Assembly (NCBI GenBank): GCA_002271215.1
Contig: CP018628.1
Span: forward strand, 2,666,001-2,730,000
Length of the DNA: 64,000 nt
Direction of reading: 5' to 3'
Origin: Lelliottia jeotgali
GTDB lineage: Bacteria; Pseudomonadota; Gammaproteobacteria; Enterobacterales; Enterobacteriaceae
The position numbers and the translations under genes are program-made. This document shows, piece after piece, positions 1 through 9,925 of the stretch. Every line of letters starts with the position of its first letter. Within the stretch, counting starts at the first letter, position 1. Under the pieces are notes generated by a model. It saw only the letters and a program-made list of their open reading frames with translations, made no database searches and was not told where the DNA came from.

Positions 1-996
1 CTGGCTAAGATCGACCACTTCGCTCACGCCACCCATATTGATGGCCTCGCGCGGCATGCCGAACACCACACAACTTGCTTCATTCTGCGCAATCGTCCAG
101 GCGCCAGCCTGGTGCATCGCGAGCATTCCGGCGGCGCCATCGTTGCCCATCCCCGTCAGGATCACCCCAACGGCGTTGCGCCCCGCATGTTTCGCCACCG
201 AATGAAACAGCACATCCACAGACGGACGGTGCCGGTTAACCGGCGGACCGTCATGAATCTTGATTTGATAGTTCGCACCGCTGCGCGCCAGTTCCATATG
301 CTTATCGCCCGGGGCGATATACGCGTGACCAGGCAGAACGCGCTCGCCGTCCTCCGCCTCTTTCACGCTTATCTGACACAGTTTATTCAGACGCTCGGCG
401 AACGAACGGGTAAAGCCTGGCGGCATATGCTGGGTAATAAGAATACCCGGGCTCGAGAGCGGCAATGGCTGGAGTACATGGCGAATTGCCTCTGTTCCTC
501 CGGTTGACGCGCCAATCACCAGCAGTTTTTCCGAGCTTAAAAGCGGCCCGGCTTTCAGCGTCACCGGTACGCCCGCGGGTTTGTGCGCCGCCAGTTTGGC
601 CCGCGAGGCAGTGCGGATCTTCTCGGCGATCATCTCGCTATACGCGAGCATTCCCTCACGAATACCCAACTGCGGTTTAGTGACAAAATCCACCGCCCCC
701 AGCTCCAGCGCGCGCAGGGTAATTTCTGAGCCTTTCCCGGTTAGCGAGGACACCATCACAACCGGCATCGGGCGCAAACGCATTAACTTCTCAAGGAAAT
801 CAATGCCATCCATACGCGGCATTTCTACGTCCAGCGTCAGCACATCGGGGTTATATTTTTTAATTAAATCCCGCGCAACCAAAGGATCAGGCGCAGTCGC
901 CACCATTTCCATGTCGCTGTGACTATTAATAATCTCGGTCATGATCTGGCGCATCAGCGCAGAATCATCGACAGACAACACCCTGATCTTACTCAT
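1..996 (-). CDS. cheB: CheB chemotaxis methylesterase/glutamine deamidase (3' end cut by window edge)
   Basis: Response-regulator methylesterase that removes methyl groups from chemoreceptor glutamates and deamidates glutamines, giving adaptation. The minus-strand reading frame begins [13 protein letters not shown] at 996 and stays open to base 1, giving 332 codons. The E. coli protein has 349, so about 17 C-terminal residues lie outside the window. Visible landmarks are the acidic pocket VDD, the phosphorylated Asp in [10 protein letters not shown] (about residue 57) and the catalytic serine in [12 protein letters not shown] (about residue 164). The start overlaps the cheR stop as ATGA, so the two are translationally coupled in the tar-tap-cheR-cheB operon. 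Near certain. Confidence 0.97.
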   Translation of the reverse strand, partial: MSKIRVLSVDDSALMRQIMTEIINSHSDMEMVATAPDPLVARDLIKKYNPDVLTLDVEMPRMDGIDFLEKLMRLRPMPVVMVSSLTGKGSEITLRALELGAVDFVTKPQLGIREGMLAYSEMIAEKIRTASRAKLAAHKPAGVPVTLKAGPLLSSEKLLVIGASTGGTEAIRHVLQPLPLSSPGILITQHMPPGFTRSFAERLNKLCQISVKEAEDGERVLPGHAYIAPGDKHMELARSGANYQIKIHDGPPVNRHRPSVDVLFHSVAKHAGRNAVGVILTGMGNDGAAGMLAMHQAGAWTIAQNEASCVVFGMPREAINMGGVSEVVDLSQ

Positions 997-1859
997 GCTT
1001 TTTCCTTACTCAGCGCATAAACCGTCTGTCCGCGCAGGCTAAATTCGCGGGCGAGGTTGCTGAAATTCTCCGAATGCCCGGCGAACAACAAGCCATCTGG
1101 CTTGAGCAACGGGGCAAAACGGCGCAGGATCTCCTGCTGCGTCGTTTTGTCAAAATAGATCATGACGTTACGACAAAATATCGCATCAAAAGGACCTGGC
1201 ACGTTGTACTGTTTATCGAGCAGGTTTACCGGAGCAAACTCCACGCAATTCGCCAGTTCCTGACGCACGCGAACCAGCCCTTCATGTGGACCTGTCCCGC
1301 GCATGAAGTAACGTTGCAGCTGCTGGGGCGACAGCGTTTTCAGCTCGTCCTGGCGATAAACTCCGTTCCGTGCTTTTTCCAGCACTTCGGTGTCGATATC
1401 GCTGGCGTACACTTTCCAGCGGCCAGGCGCCATACCCAGCGTGTCGGCAAGGGTTATCGCCAGTGAATAGGGTTCTTCCCCTGTCGACGCCGCTGCGCTC
1501 CACACGCGGTATTCCCCGCTACGGCGACGGGCATGTTCCGCCAGCACCGGGAAATGGTGGCCTTCGCGGAAGAACGCCGTCAGGTTAGTGGTCAGCGAGT
1601 TAATAAACGCCTGCCACTCAGCGCTGTTTTGGTTCGCTTCCAGCATGCTGAGATAACGGCCAAAATCATCAAGCTCAAGTGTGCGTAAGCGCCGGACCAG
1701 ACGGTTGTAGACCATGTCTCGCTTATGATCGGCAAGCACAATCCCCGCACGCTGGTAAATCAACTGACATATCCGACGAAAATGCGCGTCGGACAGCGCG
1801 AGGCGCTGGGTCATTTGCTGCAATAATGACGATTGCCCCGAGGGGGTTGGTGAGCTCAT
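993..1859 (-). CDS. cheR: CheR chemoreceptor glutamate methyltransferase
   Basis: SAM-dependent methyltransferase that methylates glutamates on MCP cytoplasmic helices, opposing CheB. The 288 residues match the usual length of about 286. An N-terminal helical domain (about 1-90, [20 protein letters not shown]) is followed by a Rossmann methyltransferase domain with the SAM motif [14 protein letters not shown] and the CheR signature [13 protein letters not shown]. The nearby Tar ends in NWETF, the pentapeptide CheR binds, so a full-length tethering receptor is present. Overlaps cheB by four bases; 19 bases lie between it and the tap stop. Confidence 0.97.
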   Translation of the reverse strand: MSSPTPSGQSSLLQQMTQRLALSDAHFRRICQLIYQRAGIVLADHKRDMVYNRLVRRLRTLELDDFGRYLSMLEANQNSAEWQAFINSLTTNLTAFFREGHHFPVLAEHARRRSGEYRVWSAAASTGEEPYSLAITLADTLGMAPGRWKVYASDIDTEVLEKARNGVYRQDELKTLSPQQLQRYFMRGTGPHEGLVRVRQELANCVEFAPVNLLDKQYNVPGPFDAIFCRNVMIYFDKTTQQEILRRFAPLLKPDGLLFAGHSENFSNLAREFSLRGQTVYALSKEKA

Positions 1860-1878
1860 AGCGCCTTCTTAATCACTT

Positions 1879-3480
1879 TCAGGATACAACTGGCACGGCC
1901 TGAGACCGCCCGACTTCTGCTACTTTTTCGACTTGCTCTTTCACGTTAAATACTGCAACCAGACCGGTCAGATGATCGGCCTGGCTGGCGAGCTGGTCGG
2001 TAGCGGCCGCCGCTTCTTCAACGAGAGAAGCGTTCTGTTGCGTTACCTGATCCATCTGCGACACGGCCTGAGCAACCTGCTCAATGCCGCGACGCTGTTC
2101 ATCTGAGGCGGACGCAATTTCGCCCATGATGTCGTTCACGCGCGTCACCGAAGTGACAATTTCCGTCATGGTGTGCGCGGCCGTATCAACCAGCTGTGAT
2201 CCTTGCTGCACACGGGAAACGGACTCTTCGATCAACGTTTTGATCTCTTTCGCCGCGTTGGCGCTGCGGCTGGCGAGATTACGTACCTCGCCCGCAACGA
2301 CGGCAAATCCACGGCCCTGCTCACCGGCACGCGCGGCTTCCACGGCGGCGTTCAGTGCCAGAATATTCGTCTGGAAAGCGATACCGTCGATCACACTGAT
2401 AATGTCGCCAATTTTCTGCGAACTGGTGGCGATTTGCTGCATAGTGCTGGCAACGTTTGACGCCTGATCGCCGCCTTTTTTAGCCGTCAGCGCCGCCTGT
2501 TTCGCCAGGTCCGATGCCTGACGCGCATTGTCTGCGTTCTGGCTAACGGTCGCGGTCAATTGCTCCATGCTGGCCGCCGTTTGCGCCAGAGAGGCCGCCT
2601 GCTGTTCGGTGCGTGACGATAAATCGTTATTCCCTTCTGCGATTTCAGAAATACCGGCGTGCATGGCGTAACTGCCCTGACGCACATCGGTCACCGTTTC
2701 ACGCAGCGAGCCTTGCATCGCTTTCAGGCTGGCAAAAATGGCCGAGATTTCGTTTTTGCCAAATACCGCCACCGGGCGTGCCAGGTTGCCTTTCGCAATG
2801 CTGTCAAAATGACTGCTGATAATGGCCAGCGGTAATACGATCATCTTGCGCGACCAGAGCAATGCCCCGCCGGTCAACAACGCTGCCAGAATCACCACGG
2901 TGGCAAAAATCACGCCGGACATGTGGTAGCTGGCACGGCTGTCGTGGCTCGCCTCTTCGACGAACTGGTTCATGTCCTGCTGCCAGGCGTTAAAACTTTT
3001 ATCGAATGCAGCCTGAGAATCCTGTACCGGTGCGGTCAGGAAGTCCGACAGCTGGTTGTTCTCAAGCCAGGTGGCCTGATGATCTAAATCGCTGTGCCAC
3101 TGGGCATAGCCCTTTTGCATTTCAGCACTCAGCGCTTTGCCTTTTTCACTGACCGCATCCTGCGCCATGAAGGCTTTAAACTGCACATCGGCCTGTTTCA
3201 GACTGTCACGCGCGGTGGTCATCAGCGCCTTGATGTCGTCGGGCGGATAACTTAACGCCGTTAATGTGCCCGCTTTATTCAGCGCGGTACTGGCTTGTAA
3301 AAGCACCGCGCGCGTTTGCGCGAGCGAGGAGCGCTGCTGATTACTCGTCTCAACTTCCTGTAAGTTCTGATAGCCATCGCGAAAAGCCCAGAAAGACAAC
3401 CCGTTACTGCCAACCTGCAACACACCGCAAAGAATCAGAATCAAAAACAGTGTGGTCGAGATACGAATACGATTTAACAT
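1879..3480 (-). CDS. tap: Tap-type methyl-accepting chemotaxis protein
   Basis: Inner-membrane chemoreceptor, in E. coli the dipeptide/pyrimidine receptor Tap working with periplasmic binding proteins. I chose ATG at 3480 (MLNRIRIS), preceded by GGGAG, rather than the ATG 15 bases upstream; this gives 533 residues. It shows an N-terminal membrane helix, a periplasmic four-helix sensor resembling E. coli Tap ([18 protein letters not shown]), a second membrane helix near residues 185-210, a HAMP segment, and the conserved signalling hairpin with [20 protein letters not shown]. It ends in PVVS like Tap and lacks the NWETF pentapeptide, so it should depend on Tar-type neighbours for efficient methylation. 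The ligand is inferred from homology only. Confidence 0.93.
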   Translation of the reverse strand: MLNRIRISTTLFLILILCGVLQVGSNGLSFWAFRDGYQNLQEVETSNQQRSSLAQTRAVLLQASTALNKAGTLTALSYPPDDIKALMTTARDSLKQADVQFKAFMAQDAVSEKGKALSAEMQKGYAQWHSDLDHQATWLENNQLSDFLTAPVQDSQAAFDKSFNAWQQDMNQFVEEASHDSRASYHMSGVIFATVVILAALLTGGALLWSRKMIVLPLAIISSHFDSIAKGNLARPVAVFGKNEISAIFASLKAMQGSLRETVTDVRQGSYAMHAGISEIAEGNNDLSSRTEQQAASLAQTAASMEQLTATVSQNADNARQASDLAKQAALTAKKGGDQASNVASTMQQIATSSQKIGDIISVIDGIAFQTNILALNAAVEAARAGEQGRGFAVVAGEVRNLASRSANAAKEIKTLIEESVSRVQQGSQLVDTAAHTMTEIVTSVTRVNDIMGEIASASDEQRRGIEQVAQAVSQMDQVTQQNASLVEEAAAATDQLASQADHLTGLVAVFNVKEQVEKVAEVGRSQAVPVVS

Positions 3481-3523
3481 CCACGCTCCCATCAAGCGGC
3501 AAGCAGCCGCAGTTAAATATCAA

Positions 3524-5191
3524 TCAAAATGTTTCCCAGTTTTCATCTTGTCCGGCTGCCGTAGCACGCGTGTTGCTCATCCTTGCGGCAGGCGCAACCC
3601 CGGCATGTGATGCCCGAGACGACGCCGAATTGACAGGTGTTGAGGTAAGGCGAAACGCCGAGACGGCCATCTTCAGACGGCTCGCCTGGTCTTCCAGTGC
3701 AGCGGCCGCCGCAGCGGACTCCTGCACCAGCGCGGCGTTTTGTTGTGTGACACGATCCATTTCCGAAACCGCCAGGGCCACCTGGTCGATCCCACGACTC
3801 TGCTCATCGGAGGCCGAGGCAATTTCCCCCATGATATCGGTCACGCGAGTCACCGCATTTACAATATCGGTCATGGTTTCACCGGCGCTTTCGACCAGCA
3901 CGGAGCCGGTATCGACGCGGGCGACAGAATCTTCAATCAGCGCTTTGATCTCTTTTGCCGCATTGGCGCTGCGACTGGCCAGGTTACGCACTTCACCGGC
4001 GACCACGGCAAACCCGCGCCCCTGCTCGCCCGCTCGGGCGGCTTCAACGGCGGCGTTCAGCGCCAGGATGTTGGTCTGGAAGGCAATGCCGTCGATCACG
4101 CTGATGATATCGGCGATCTTTTTCGAGCTACCGGCAATCTCATGCATGGTTTTCACTACGCCATCGACCACTTTGCCGCCCCGCTGTGCGGTTTCTGAGG
4201 CGCTTTCAGCCAGATGCGCGGCCTGACGAGCGTTATCGGCGTTTTGTTTCACCGTCGCGGTGAGCTCTTCCATGCTGGCGGCGGTCTCTTCCAGCGCAGA
4301 AGCCTGCTCTTCGGTTCGGGAGGAGAGATCGTTGTTGCCCATCGCAATTTCGCTGGTACCGGTATAAATCGCATCCGAGCCCTGACGCACGTTGGTCACG
4401 GTATCCGTCAGGGAGCGCTGCATGTGATCCACGCTGCTCGCCAGTTCGGTAATTTCATTGCGCCCGGAAATGGCGAGCGTTTTGGTCAGATCGCCGCTGG
4501 CAATTTCACGGATGTGCGCAATCACCCGGCCCAGCGGATTAAGAAGAATGGCGCGAATGCCATACCACACGCCAACCAGCACAATCACTAACGCCAGGGC
4601 CAGGATCGCCATCTGCCATTTGGCAAAACGGTAGTCGTTCTGGCTTTCGTTGAATGCGGTGTGATACTGCTCGCTGCTGGCAGCGGCGTATTCGCTCAGC
4701 GCCTTGCCGAGGGCGTTTTGCATCCCCTGCGTTGGCTGTGCGAAATAGGCGTCCATGTTGCCGCTTTCAAGGAACTGAATCAGCTCCGTCAATCCGGCTG
4801 CATACTGAGTGTATTTTTCGTCGATGTTCTGACTTACCTCGGCCATCGCAGGCATCGGCGTGATTTTTTTGAAGGCGTCGTAATGTTTTGCGGCGTCGGC
4901 AAGGGTGGCTCGCGCATTTTTCAGCAGATCGGTTTTGGCACTGCTCTGCTGATTATTCGGGTCCATCATCATGCGAGCGGAGGAACGACTCAGGTTGATA
5001 CGCGTTTGCAGCATCAGGTCCCAGGTCGATGTCAGCTCACTTTGCTGGAGTCGTAAATCGTTCGACGTCGCAAAGCTCTGCTGGTTATTTTTTAAGGATG
5101 AGAAAAACAGCCCACCGGAAATAAGCTGAAGAAGTGCGAAAATGACCAGCACCATCATCAGCATCGTGACAACGCGGATACGGTTCAACAT
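3524..5191 (-). CDS. tar: Tar aspartate chemoreceptor
   Basis: Methyl-accepting receptor for aspartate (and maltose via its binding protein in E. coli). 555 residues. Ligand-pocket arginines are all present in [14 protein letters not shown] (equivalents of R64, R69 and R73), as is the threonine in [11 protein letters not shown] (T154 equivalent), so aspartate sensing is well supported. HAMP, methylation helices and the signalling tip follow, and the C-terminus is NWETF, the CheR/CheB docking pentapeptide. First gene of the receptor operon, with a sigma-28 promoter directly upstream. Unlike E. coli, it is separated from cheW by an accessory insert of about 7 kb. Confidence 0.97.
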   Translation of the reverse strand: MLNRIRVVTMLMMVLVIFALLQLISGGLFFSSLKNNQQSFATSNDLRLQQSELTSTWDLMLQTRINLSRSSARMMMDPNNQQSSAKTDLLKNARATLADAAKHYDAFKKITPMPAMAEVSQNIDEKYTQYAAGLTELIQFLESGNMDAYFAQPTQGMQNALGKALSEYAAASSEQYHTAFNESQNDYRFAKWQMAILALALVIVLVGVWYGIRAILLNPLGRVIAHIREIASGDLTKTLAISGRNEITELASSVDHMQRSLTDTVTNVRQGSDAIYTGTSEIAMGNNDLSSRTEEQASALEETAASMEELTATVKQNADNARQAAHLAESASETAQRGGKVVDGVVKTMHEIAGSSKKIADIISVIDGIAFQTNILALNAAVEAARAGEQGRGFAVVAGEVRNLASRSANAAKEIKALIEDSVARVDTGSVLVESAGETMTDIVNAVTRVTDIMGEIASASDEQSRGIDQVALAVSEMDRVTQQNAALVQESAAAAAALEDQASRLKMAVSAFRLTSTPVNSASSRASHAGVAPAARMSNTRATAAGQDENWETF

Positions 5192-5222
5192 ACAACACCT
5201 TCTCTAAGATTTATTAACGGTG

Positions 5223-5249
5223 TTATCGGCAAAGGCCGCAGGAACTTTA
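5223..5249 (-). promoter_or_regulatory. sigma-28 (FliA) promoter of the tar operon
   Basis: Read on the minus strand: TAAAGTTC, 11 bases, then GCCGATAA, a near-perfect match to TAAAGTTT-N11-GCCGATAA. It ends about 30 bases upstream of the tar start. The pilus operon stops at 5276, only 27 bases before the -35 element. Confidence 0.9.
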
Positions 5250-5275
5250 CATTTGCGAAAGGGAAAAGCGTCAGT

Positions 5276-6241
5276 TCAGAAGGCGACGTCAACGATTAGG
5301 GTGTCGGTATAGGTTCCGGCGGGCGGAGTGGTCTGGCTGGTGAGCACTTTGGCGGTGTAGTTGTAGGTACGCAAAAGCCCGTCGGTGCTCAGTTGCGATG
5401 AGGCGGCGCTCGCCCAGCGCTCGGTCCCGCTGCCGCCCCAGCGGTTAGTGGTTGCCTCTTTATAGATGTCGTAACTCATAAAGTTATTGCCGCTCATCAT
5501 CCGGCGCACGCCATTCGACGCGTTGGCACCATTGTTGATGCCGATGGTATAGGTGCTGCCTTTGGTGCAGGTGACGGAAATCGCCTGGGAGACGGTTGGA
5601 AAGTTTTGCACCAGCGGCGCACTATTGAAATTGACGTTGGGCGTGGTCATCGCGCTGCAATCGTTGGTTACGTTCATATTCAGCGTAATGCTGGTGGTGG
5701 CAGTGCCGGTTTGCGGCGTGAGGCACAGCCCGACGGCCCCGACGGAACAGACGTTGTAGTTGATGCTAAAGGTCAGCACCACCTGATACGGCCCCGCCGT
5801 CACGTTTTGCCCCGCCACCGTGCGAAAATAGAGCGGAATATTGTACTGCTTTGCCCCCAGCAGGTTGAGCAGCGTGGCGCCGCTCCAGGTATAAGCTTTG
5901 GCAATTTGCACTTCACTGCTGCCGGAACATCCCGACAGCCCGCAGAGCCGCGTAGGGATCACATCGGTGATGGTGGCATTGTCCGTGCGTTTCATGGTCG
6001 CGCGGCTGTTGGCGGATACGGTCGCGGCGGTGTAGTTCAGGGTCACGGAGTCATTGGTGAGCAAGTTCAGGATCGCATCGCAGCTCACCACCAGGGTACC
6101 GGTGGTTTCGACTTCCCCCGTTCCGCTTAAGGCAAATGAGGTGACGCTGCCGAAATTCGCATTGACGGTGCTGATGACACAGGCCGCCCAACTGCCACCC
6201 GACATCATCAGCAGAAAAAGGGCGAGCAGCAGGCGTTTCAC
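5276..6241 (-). CDS. Csu-type tip adhesin with two spore coat U domains (CsuE-like)
   Basis: Predicted secreted pilus tip subunit, 321 residues. The start is set at GTG 6241 (VKRLLLALFLLMMSGGSWA), not the upstream ATG: GTG overlaps the usher stop as GTGA and follows GGGAGG by four bases. A signal peptide ends near SWA. Two SCPU modules follow (about 22-165 and 180-321), each starting with a cysteine-bearing strand and ending with a donor-strand-like segment (PYQVVLTFSINYN; GTYTDTLIVDVAF). The two-domain size and last position fit CsuE, the tip adhesin of Acinetobacter Csu pili. The family is clear; the tip role is inferred from order and size. Confidence 0.85.
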   Translation of the reverse strand: MKRLLLALFLLMMSGGSWAACVISTVNANFGSVTSFALSGTGEVETTGTLVVSCDAILNLLTNDSVTLNYTAATVSANSRATMKRTDNATITDVIPTRLCGLSGCSGSSEVQIAKAYTWSGATLLNLLGAKQYNIPLYFRTVAGQNVTAGPYQVVLTFSINYNVCSVGAVGLCLTPQTGTATTSITLNMNVTNDCSAMTTPNVNFNSAPLVQNFPTVSQAISVTCTKGSTYTIGINNGANASNGVRRMMSGNNFMSYDIYKEATTNRWGGSGTERWASAASSQLSTDGLLRTYNYTAKVLTSQTTPPAGTYTDTLIVDVAF

Positions 6242-8622
6242 GGGGCCTCCCGGCATGTCAGCGGGCCGAAGGTTTGCAATTTATGCTCGGGATTAGCACC
6301 AATACTGAGCGTGGCATAACAGCGTTTCCCCTCAGGCAGGATAACTTCCAGCGGGTTAACGTCGGTGAGATTTTCAAGCCAGGCGATGCCGTCATATCCG
6401 ACCACTGCCGCACTGCGCGAGGCGCGTCGTACCTGGCTGCCGACCGGGATCGCCTGTCCTTGCGCGTCATGTAGAATCACACTCGCCACCCGCTCCTGTT
6501 CCATTGGGAAATCCACCAGATAACCGCTGTGGCGGCGGATTGCCACGCGGCGCTCCGTCTCTTTAAGACGCGTATCGGCGGGCAAATTCAGCGTGTTGAT
6601 ACTGTAACTGGCCGGATAGTAGGCCGACACGCCGCTGACCAGCAGATAGCCATTACGGTTGGTTTTGCCAACCGGCTGGTTTTCATAATTGACCGGCACG
6701 TCCGGATGCCCGTCAGTGCTGATCACCACGAAGGCGTCGTTGATTTTGTTGGCCGCGAACAGCTCGTTATCCATCAGCACAATCGAACCCATCGCCTCGC
6801 CCCACCAGGTCATCATGTCCCGTTCGCCGTATCCCCCGCCCTGCAGTTCAATATTGTTGTTACGCCAGCCGAGCGTCCCCTGCTGATAGTTGTTGGATCT
6901 TGACTGGTTCGCCCACGCCATATTCCAGCTCAGCCCGCCGTCCGTCGGCATCGAGTGGTTGTAGTTGATCCGCTGAGTGCTGCCAGAATCTGGCGTATTT
7001 TCAAAGGTGACGGCGGCGCTGTCCCGCTCGCCAATCGGAATTTGCAGGGACATCGCCACCGTCCAGTCCCCGCGCTGCTGGTCGCGGCTGGCGGCAAGAT
7101 AAATACTGCTACTTCCCCACAGGTTGCGGCTCCACGACAGGTTCAGCAGCTCAGTTTTCTGGCTGTCGAAACTCTCGACGCCAATCCACGCTGCGCCAAT
7201 ATTGCCGTAGTTGCCGAGATTAAAGGTCAGCGAATATTGGTCAGTATTGCTACTGAGGCTGGCGATGGGCTGATCGTGCTCATCATAAATAGTCGGCTGA
7301 TCGTACAGCGCCAGGTTGCCATACCCGCGATCGCGCCGTGAATGCTGGGTAGCCAGGCTAAACGCACTGGTACTGTACTGATAGCCCCAGTTCACCTGCC
7401 CGCCGTTATCGCCGCGCATCTGACTGTGGGTATAAGAAGAGTTCACCACGCCAAATTGACCCAGTTTAAGCACCGCCCCCGCCCCGCCCAGAGCCAACTC
7501 TTCTGCCCCTTCGCCGTGCCCTTCCAGCGTCAGCCAGTCCGTCACGCCGTAGCGATATGACCCACTCCCCGCCGCTGGACCGTAATCAAAATTCTTAATG
7601 CCGTAGTTGCGACGCAGGCTGCCTAAGGTGACGGCTCCGTCGCTCAGCCCCCGTTTGAGCAGATCGCTGGTGACATAAAACGGCATGGTGGTACTGACCT
7701 GACGCCCAAGCGCGTCAGTGGTGATTAATACCGCATCCCCAGCGCCATTGATGTAGGGCAGATTGGTCAGGGTGAACGGGCCGGGCTGGAGTTGCGTGGA
7801 GCCTGAGTGATAGCCGTTGATGAACAGATCCACCGACGTCGGCACCGCGGCTTCGCCGGAGAATTCCGGCAGCGGCCAGGTGACCAGGTCCGGGCGCAGA
7901 GAGAAGTCGCGTCCGTAGCTGATTCCGCCCATGCGCACGCTGCTGCTCCAGCTCAGGGCATCGCTGATCACATCTCCGGCGGTCCAGGTGGTGGCGTCAT
8001 CTTCATTGGTGAACATCATGGTCGTGTCGTAGCGCACGTACCCTTCCTGCTGACCATTGTCTCCGGCAAAGCTTTTACGCGTATAGCCGGTAGATGAGAG
8101 CGAACCGTTTTCATTGAAATAGCGGAATTCGTGCCAGAGCGAAGCCTGGCCGCCGATGTGTTCGGTGTGATTGGTATAGAGATCGTAATTGAGCAGCGCG
8201 CCTTTACCGTAACGGGGTTTACTTTGCGCATTTTCCCCGCCGAACGGCGTAATGCGGGCCGATACCCAGTCGCGCGGCACACTGAGCAACAGGCGCTGGG
8301 CAGCACTGTCATATTCGACACGCACTTTTGCCAGTTTTGATAAATCGACTTCACCCGTTGGCACTTGCTCCGGCGGCAACCCGGCGCGTAGCAGATCGGC
8401 ACTGGAGATAAAAAACGTGCCGTTGCGCTGCGTGACGGGGACCACCAGTCCAGTGTCGTAGTGGTTTATCACTACCGAGAGCTGAAATACTGCTTCGCTG
8501 TTGAGTGCCTGCGCATCCGGCGGTGGCGGTAAACTGTCATCACCGGTTTCGGCCCAGGCGCTTGTTGTGACGCAAAGCAGGATTATCATCGCCGGTTTCA
8601 GTGGACGGGCGCCGACTGCCAT
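6238..8622 (-). CDS. Csu-type outer-membrane fimbrial usher (CsuD-like)
   Basis: Outer-membrane pore that assembles pilus subunits delivered by the chaperone. 794 residues, normal for this usher subfamily. Signal peptide MAVGARPLKPAMIILLCVTTSAWA is followed by an N-terminal substrate-binding domain, a large beta-barrel rich in aromatic/Gly strands (about 140-640) with an inserted plug-like segment, and C-terminal domains (CYATLSIGANPEHKLQTFGPLTC, cysteine pair). The start lies inside the chaperone 3' end (25-base overlap) and the stop overlaps csuE-like GTG, so chaperone, usher and adhesin are translated as a coupled unit. The start-site RBS is weak (GGGAA). Confidence 0.88.
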   Translation of the reverse strand: MAVGARPLKPAMIILLCVTTSAWAETGDDSLPPPPDAQALNSEAVFQLSVVINHYDTGLVVPVTQRNGTFFISSADLLRAGLPPEQVPTGEVDLSKLAKVRVEYDSAAQRLLLSVPRDWVSARITPFGGENAQSKPRYGKGALLNYDLYTNHTEHIGGQASLWHEFRYFNENGSLSSTGYTRKSFAGDNGQQEGYVRYDTTMMFTNEDDATTWTAGDVISDALSWSSSVRMGGISYGRDFSLRPDLVTWPLPEFSGEAAVPTSVDLFINGYHSGSTQLQPGPFTLTNLPYINGAGDAVLITTDALGRQVSTTMPFYVTSDLLKRGLSDGAVTLGSLRRNYGIKNFDYGPAAGSGSYRYGVTDWLTLEGHGEGAEELALGGAGAVLKLGQFGVVNSSYTHSQMRGDNGGQVNWGYQYSTSAFSLATQHSRRDRGYGNLALYDQPTIYDEHDQPIASLSSNTDQYSLTFNLGNYGNIGAAWIGVESFDSQKTELLNLSWSRNLWGSSSIYLAASRDQQRGDWTVAMSLQIPIGERDSAAVTFENTPDSGSTQRINYNHSMPTDGGLSWNMAWANQSRSNNYQQGTLGWRNNNIELQGGGYGERDMMTWWGEAMGSIVLMDNELFAANKINDAFVVISTDGHPDVPVNYENQPVGKTNRNGYLLVSGVSAYYPASYSINTLNLPADTRLKETERRVAIRRHSGYLVDFPMEQERVASVILHDAQGQAIPVGSQVRRASRSAAVVGYDGIAWLENLTDVNPLEVILPEGKRCYATLSIGANPEHKLQTFGPLTCREAP

Positions 8623-9347
8623 TGCGTGTTCCCGGCATTAATTTGCGCACTCATCTGGCGGGCCTGTTGCACACCCGCCGGAAGCGGCCAGCTGCGGGTG
8701 CTGTCCGGGAGAACATAGCCAAGTAGACCGTCGGCGATGGTCCGTTGATCCAGCGCCACCTGACTTAAGCGGACGTGAACATCCCCCCGATTACGCACCT
8801 GTAATGCGGGTTTTCCGTCCTCCTGGATAATCTTCCAGCTCAGGTTTTGCGTGTCGGCCAGGGCATGGTGTGCACCTTCTTTGATGGTCGGGATCCCCTG
8901 GCCGTAAACAAACAGCGGAATGGAATAACGCATCTGGATTTTCAGCCCGATTTCCGGCTGGGATTTGTCTCCGGGCTGGGGGATTTCATCCACGATAATG
9001 CGGTAGGCTTGCTCAACGCCCATCGGGATATTGCTTTGTTTGATCAAGCGAATCAGTTGTTTACCGTCTTTGCCGATGGTCACAATCGGCGGGCTGGCGA
9101 CCACATCCTGCTGGGCGGTGTAGCGCTCGAATCCGTTCTCCTGCTTCCAGCGCATAATCCGCACTTGCATGGTGGTTGCGCTGTTTCCCTGATTCTGGAT
9201 CCACAGCTCCGTGGCTTTGGTATCCGCAGAGAGCCAGGGGTCAATCGGCCACAGCAGTATGGTCGCCGCCGCATTCGCCCGGTTTGCCATCACGGCCAAT
9301 ATGGCCCACATCCCCAGTACGCCATAGCGAGTAAATGATGACTTCAT
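8598..9347 (-). CDS. Csu-type periplasmic pilus chaperone (CsuC-like)
   Basis: Periplasmic PapD-like chaperone, two Ig-like domains, that completes folding of SCPU subunits by donor-strand complementation. 249 residues with a signal peptide (to about NRANA). The first domain contains the usual conserved core (LWIQNQGNSATTMQVRIMRW; KDGKQLIRLI; EQAYRIIVDEIP). The GKQLIRLI segment corresponds to the strand leading to the conserved subunit-anchoring basic residues. Lies 15 bases after the upstream subunit gene and overlaps the usher. Confidence 0.88.
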   Translation of the reverse strand: MKSSFTRYGVLGMWAILAVMANRANAAATILLWPIDPWLSADTKATELWIQNQGNSATTMQVRIMRWKQENGFERYTAQQDVVASPPIVTIGKDGKQLIRLIKQSNIPMGVEQAYRIIVDEIPQPGDKSQPEIGLKIQMRYSIPLFVYGQGIPTIKEGAHHALADTQNLSWKIIQEDGKPALQVRNRGDVHVRLSQVALDQRTIADGLLGYVLPDSTRSWPLPAGVQQARQMSAQINAGNTQWQSAPVH

Positions 9348-9362
9348 TGACCTTCTCCCTTT

Positions 9363-9911
9363 TCACCATGACAAGGTCACGGTGAGTTGATCTGAATACG
9401 TTCCGGCGGGGCTAAACCCCGTCAACAGCGCCACACCAAAGAGCGGTAGCGCAATGTTATTGCTGTTGGTATAGGTCACCGGCACGGCCTGATTGACCCC
9501 GATCTCACTGTTTGCTGCCAGCGAACTGCTGCTGTACAGGCGGTATGCCACCATTTCGGTGCCGCTGGCGCGCTGCATACGGCGCACCGAAGCGTAATGT
9601 TGTCCTCCATCGATGCTCATACTCAGCGCAACATTCGGCGTGCAGGCGATAGATAACGATCCATTCGGCACAAAACTGGTATTCACCTGCCCTGTCGCCA
9701 CGCCTGAGCGGGTACCAAAATTCAGCGATCCAAGCACGCCGCCCGTGCCCGTCGTCACCGAGCAACCTGGGGTGATCGTCGCGGATACCTGAAATGACTG
9801 CGAGGTGACCGCATGCGCCATTCCCGCAGGCCATACGCCAACGATGAGTGCAAAAAAAAGGCGCAGTTTTCCCTCTGCGATTTTACGCAGACGTGCAAAA
9901 GCAATGGTCAT
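9363..9911 (-). CDS. Spore coat U domain minor pilin (CsuA/CsuB-like)
   Basis: Secreted pilus subunit, 182 residues: a long n-region and signal peptide (to about AHA), then one SCPU domain beginning SQSFQVSATITPGCSV and ending AGTYSDQLTVTLSW. The end of the domain resembles the other subunits of this operon. Probably a minor or adaptor subunit between rod and tip. Acinetobacter Csu has two such genes (csuA and csuB); only one is present here, so exact orthology cannot be assigned. Confidence 0.82.
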   Translation of the reverse strand: MTIAFARLRKIAEGKLRLFFALIVGVWPAGMAHAVTSQSFQVSATITPGCSVTTGTGGVLGSLNFGTRSGVATGQVNTSFVPNGSLSIACTPNVALSMSIDGGQHYASVRRMQRASGTEMVAYRLYSSSSLAANSEIGVNQAVPVTYTNSNNIALPLFGVALLTGFSPAGTYSDQLTVTLSW

Positions 9912-9925
9912 TTCTGGCGCTTAGG

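Noticed and set aside
3264..4226. 320-codon plus-strand ORF opposite tap and tar
   Set aside because: Shadow of the GC-rich receptor genes; Ala/Ser/Arg-rich translation with no family features.
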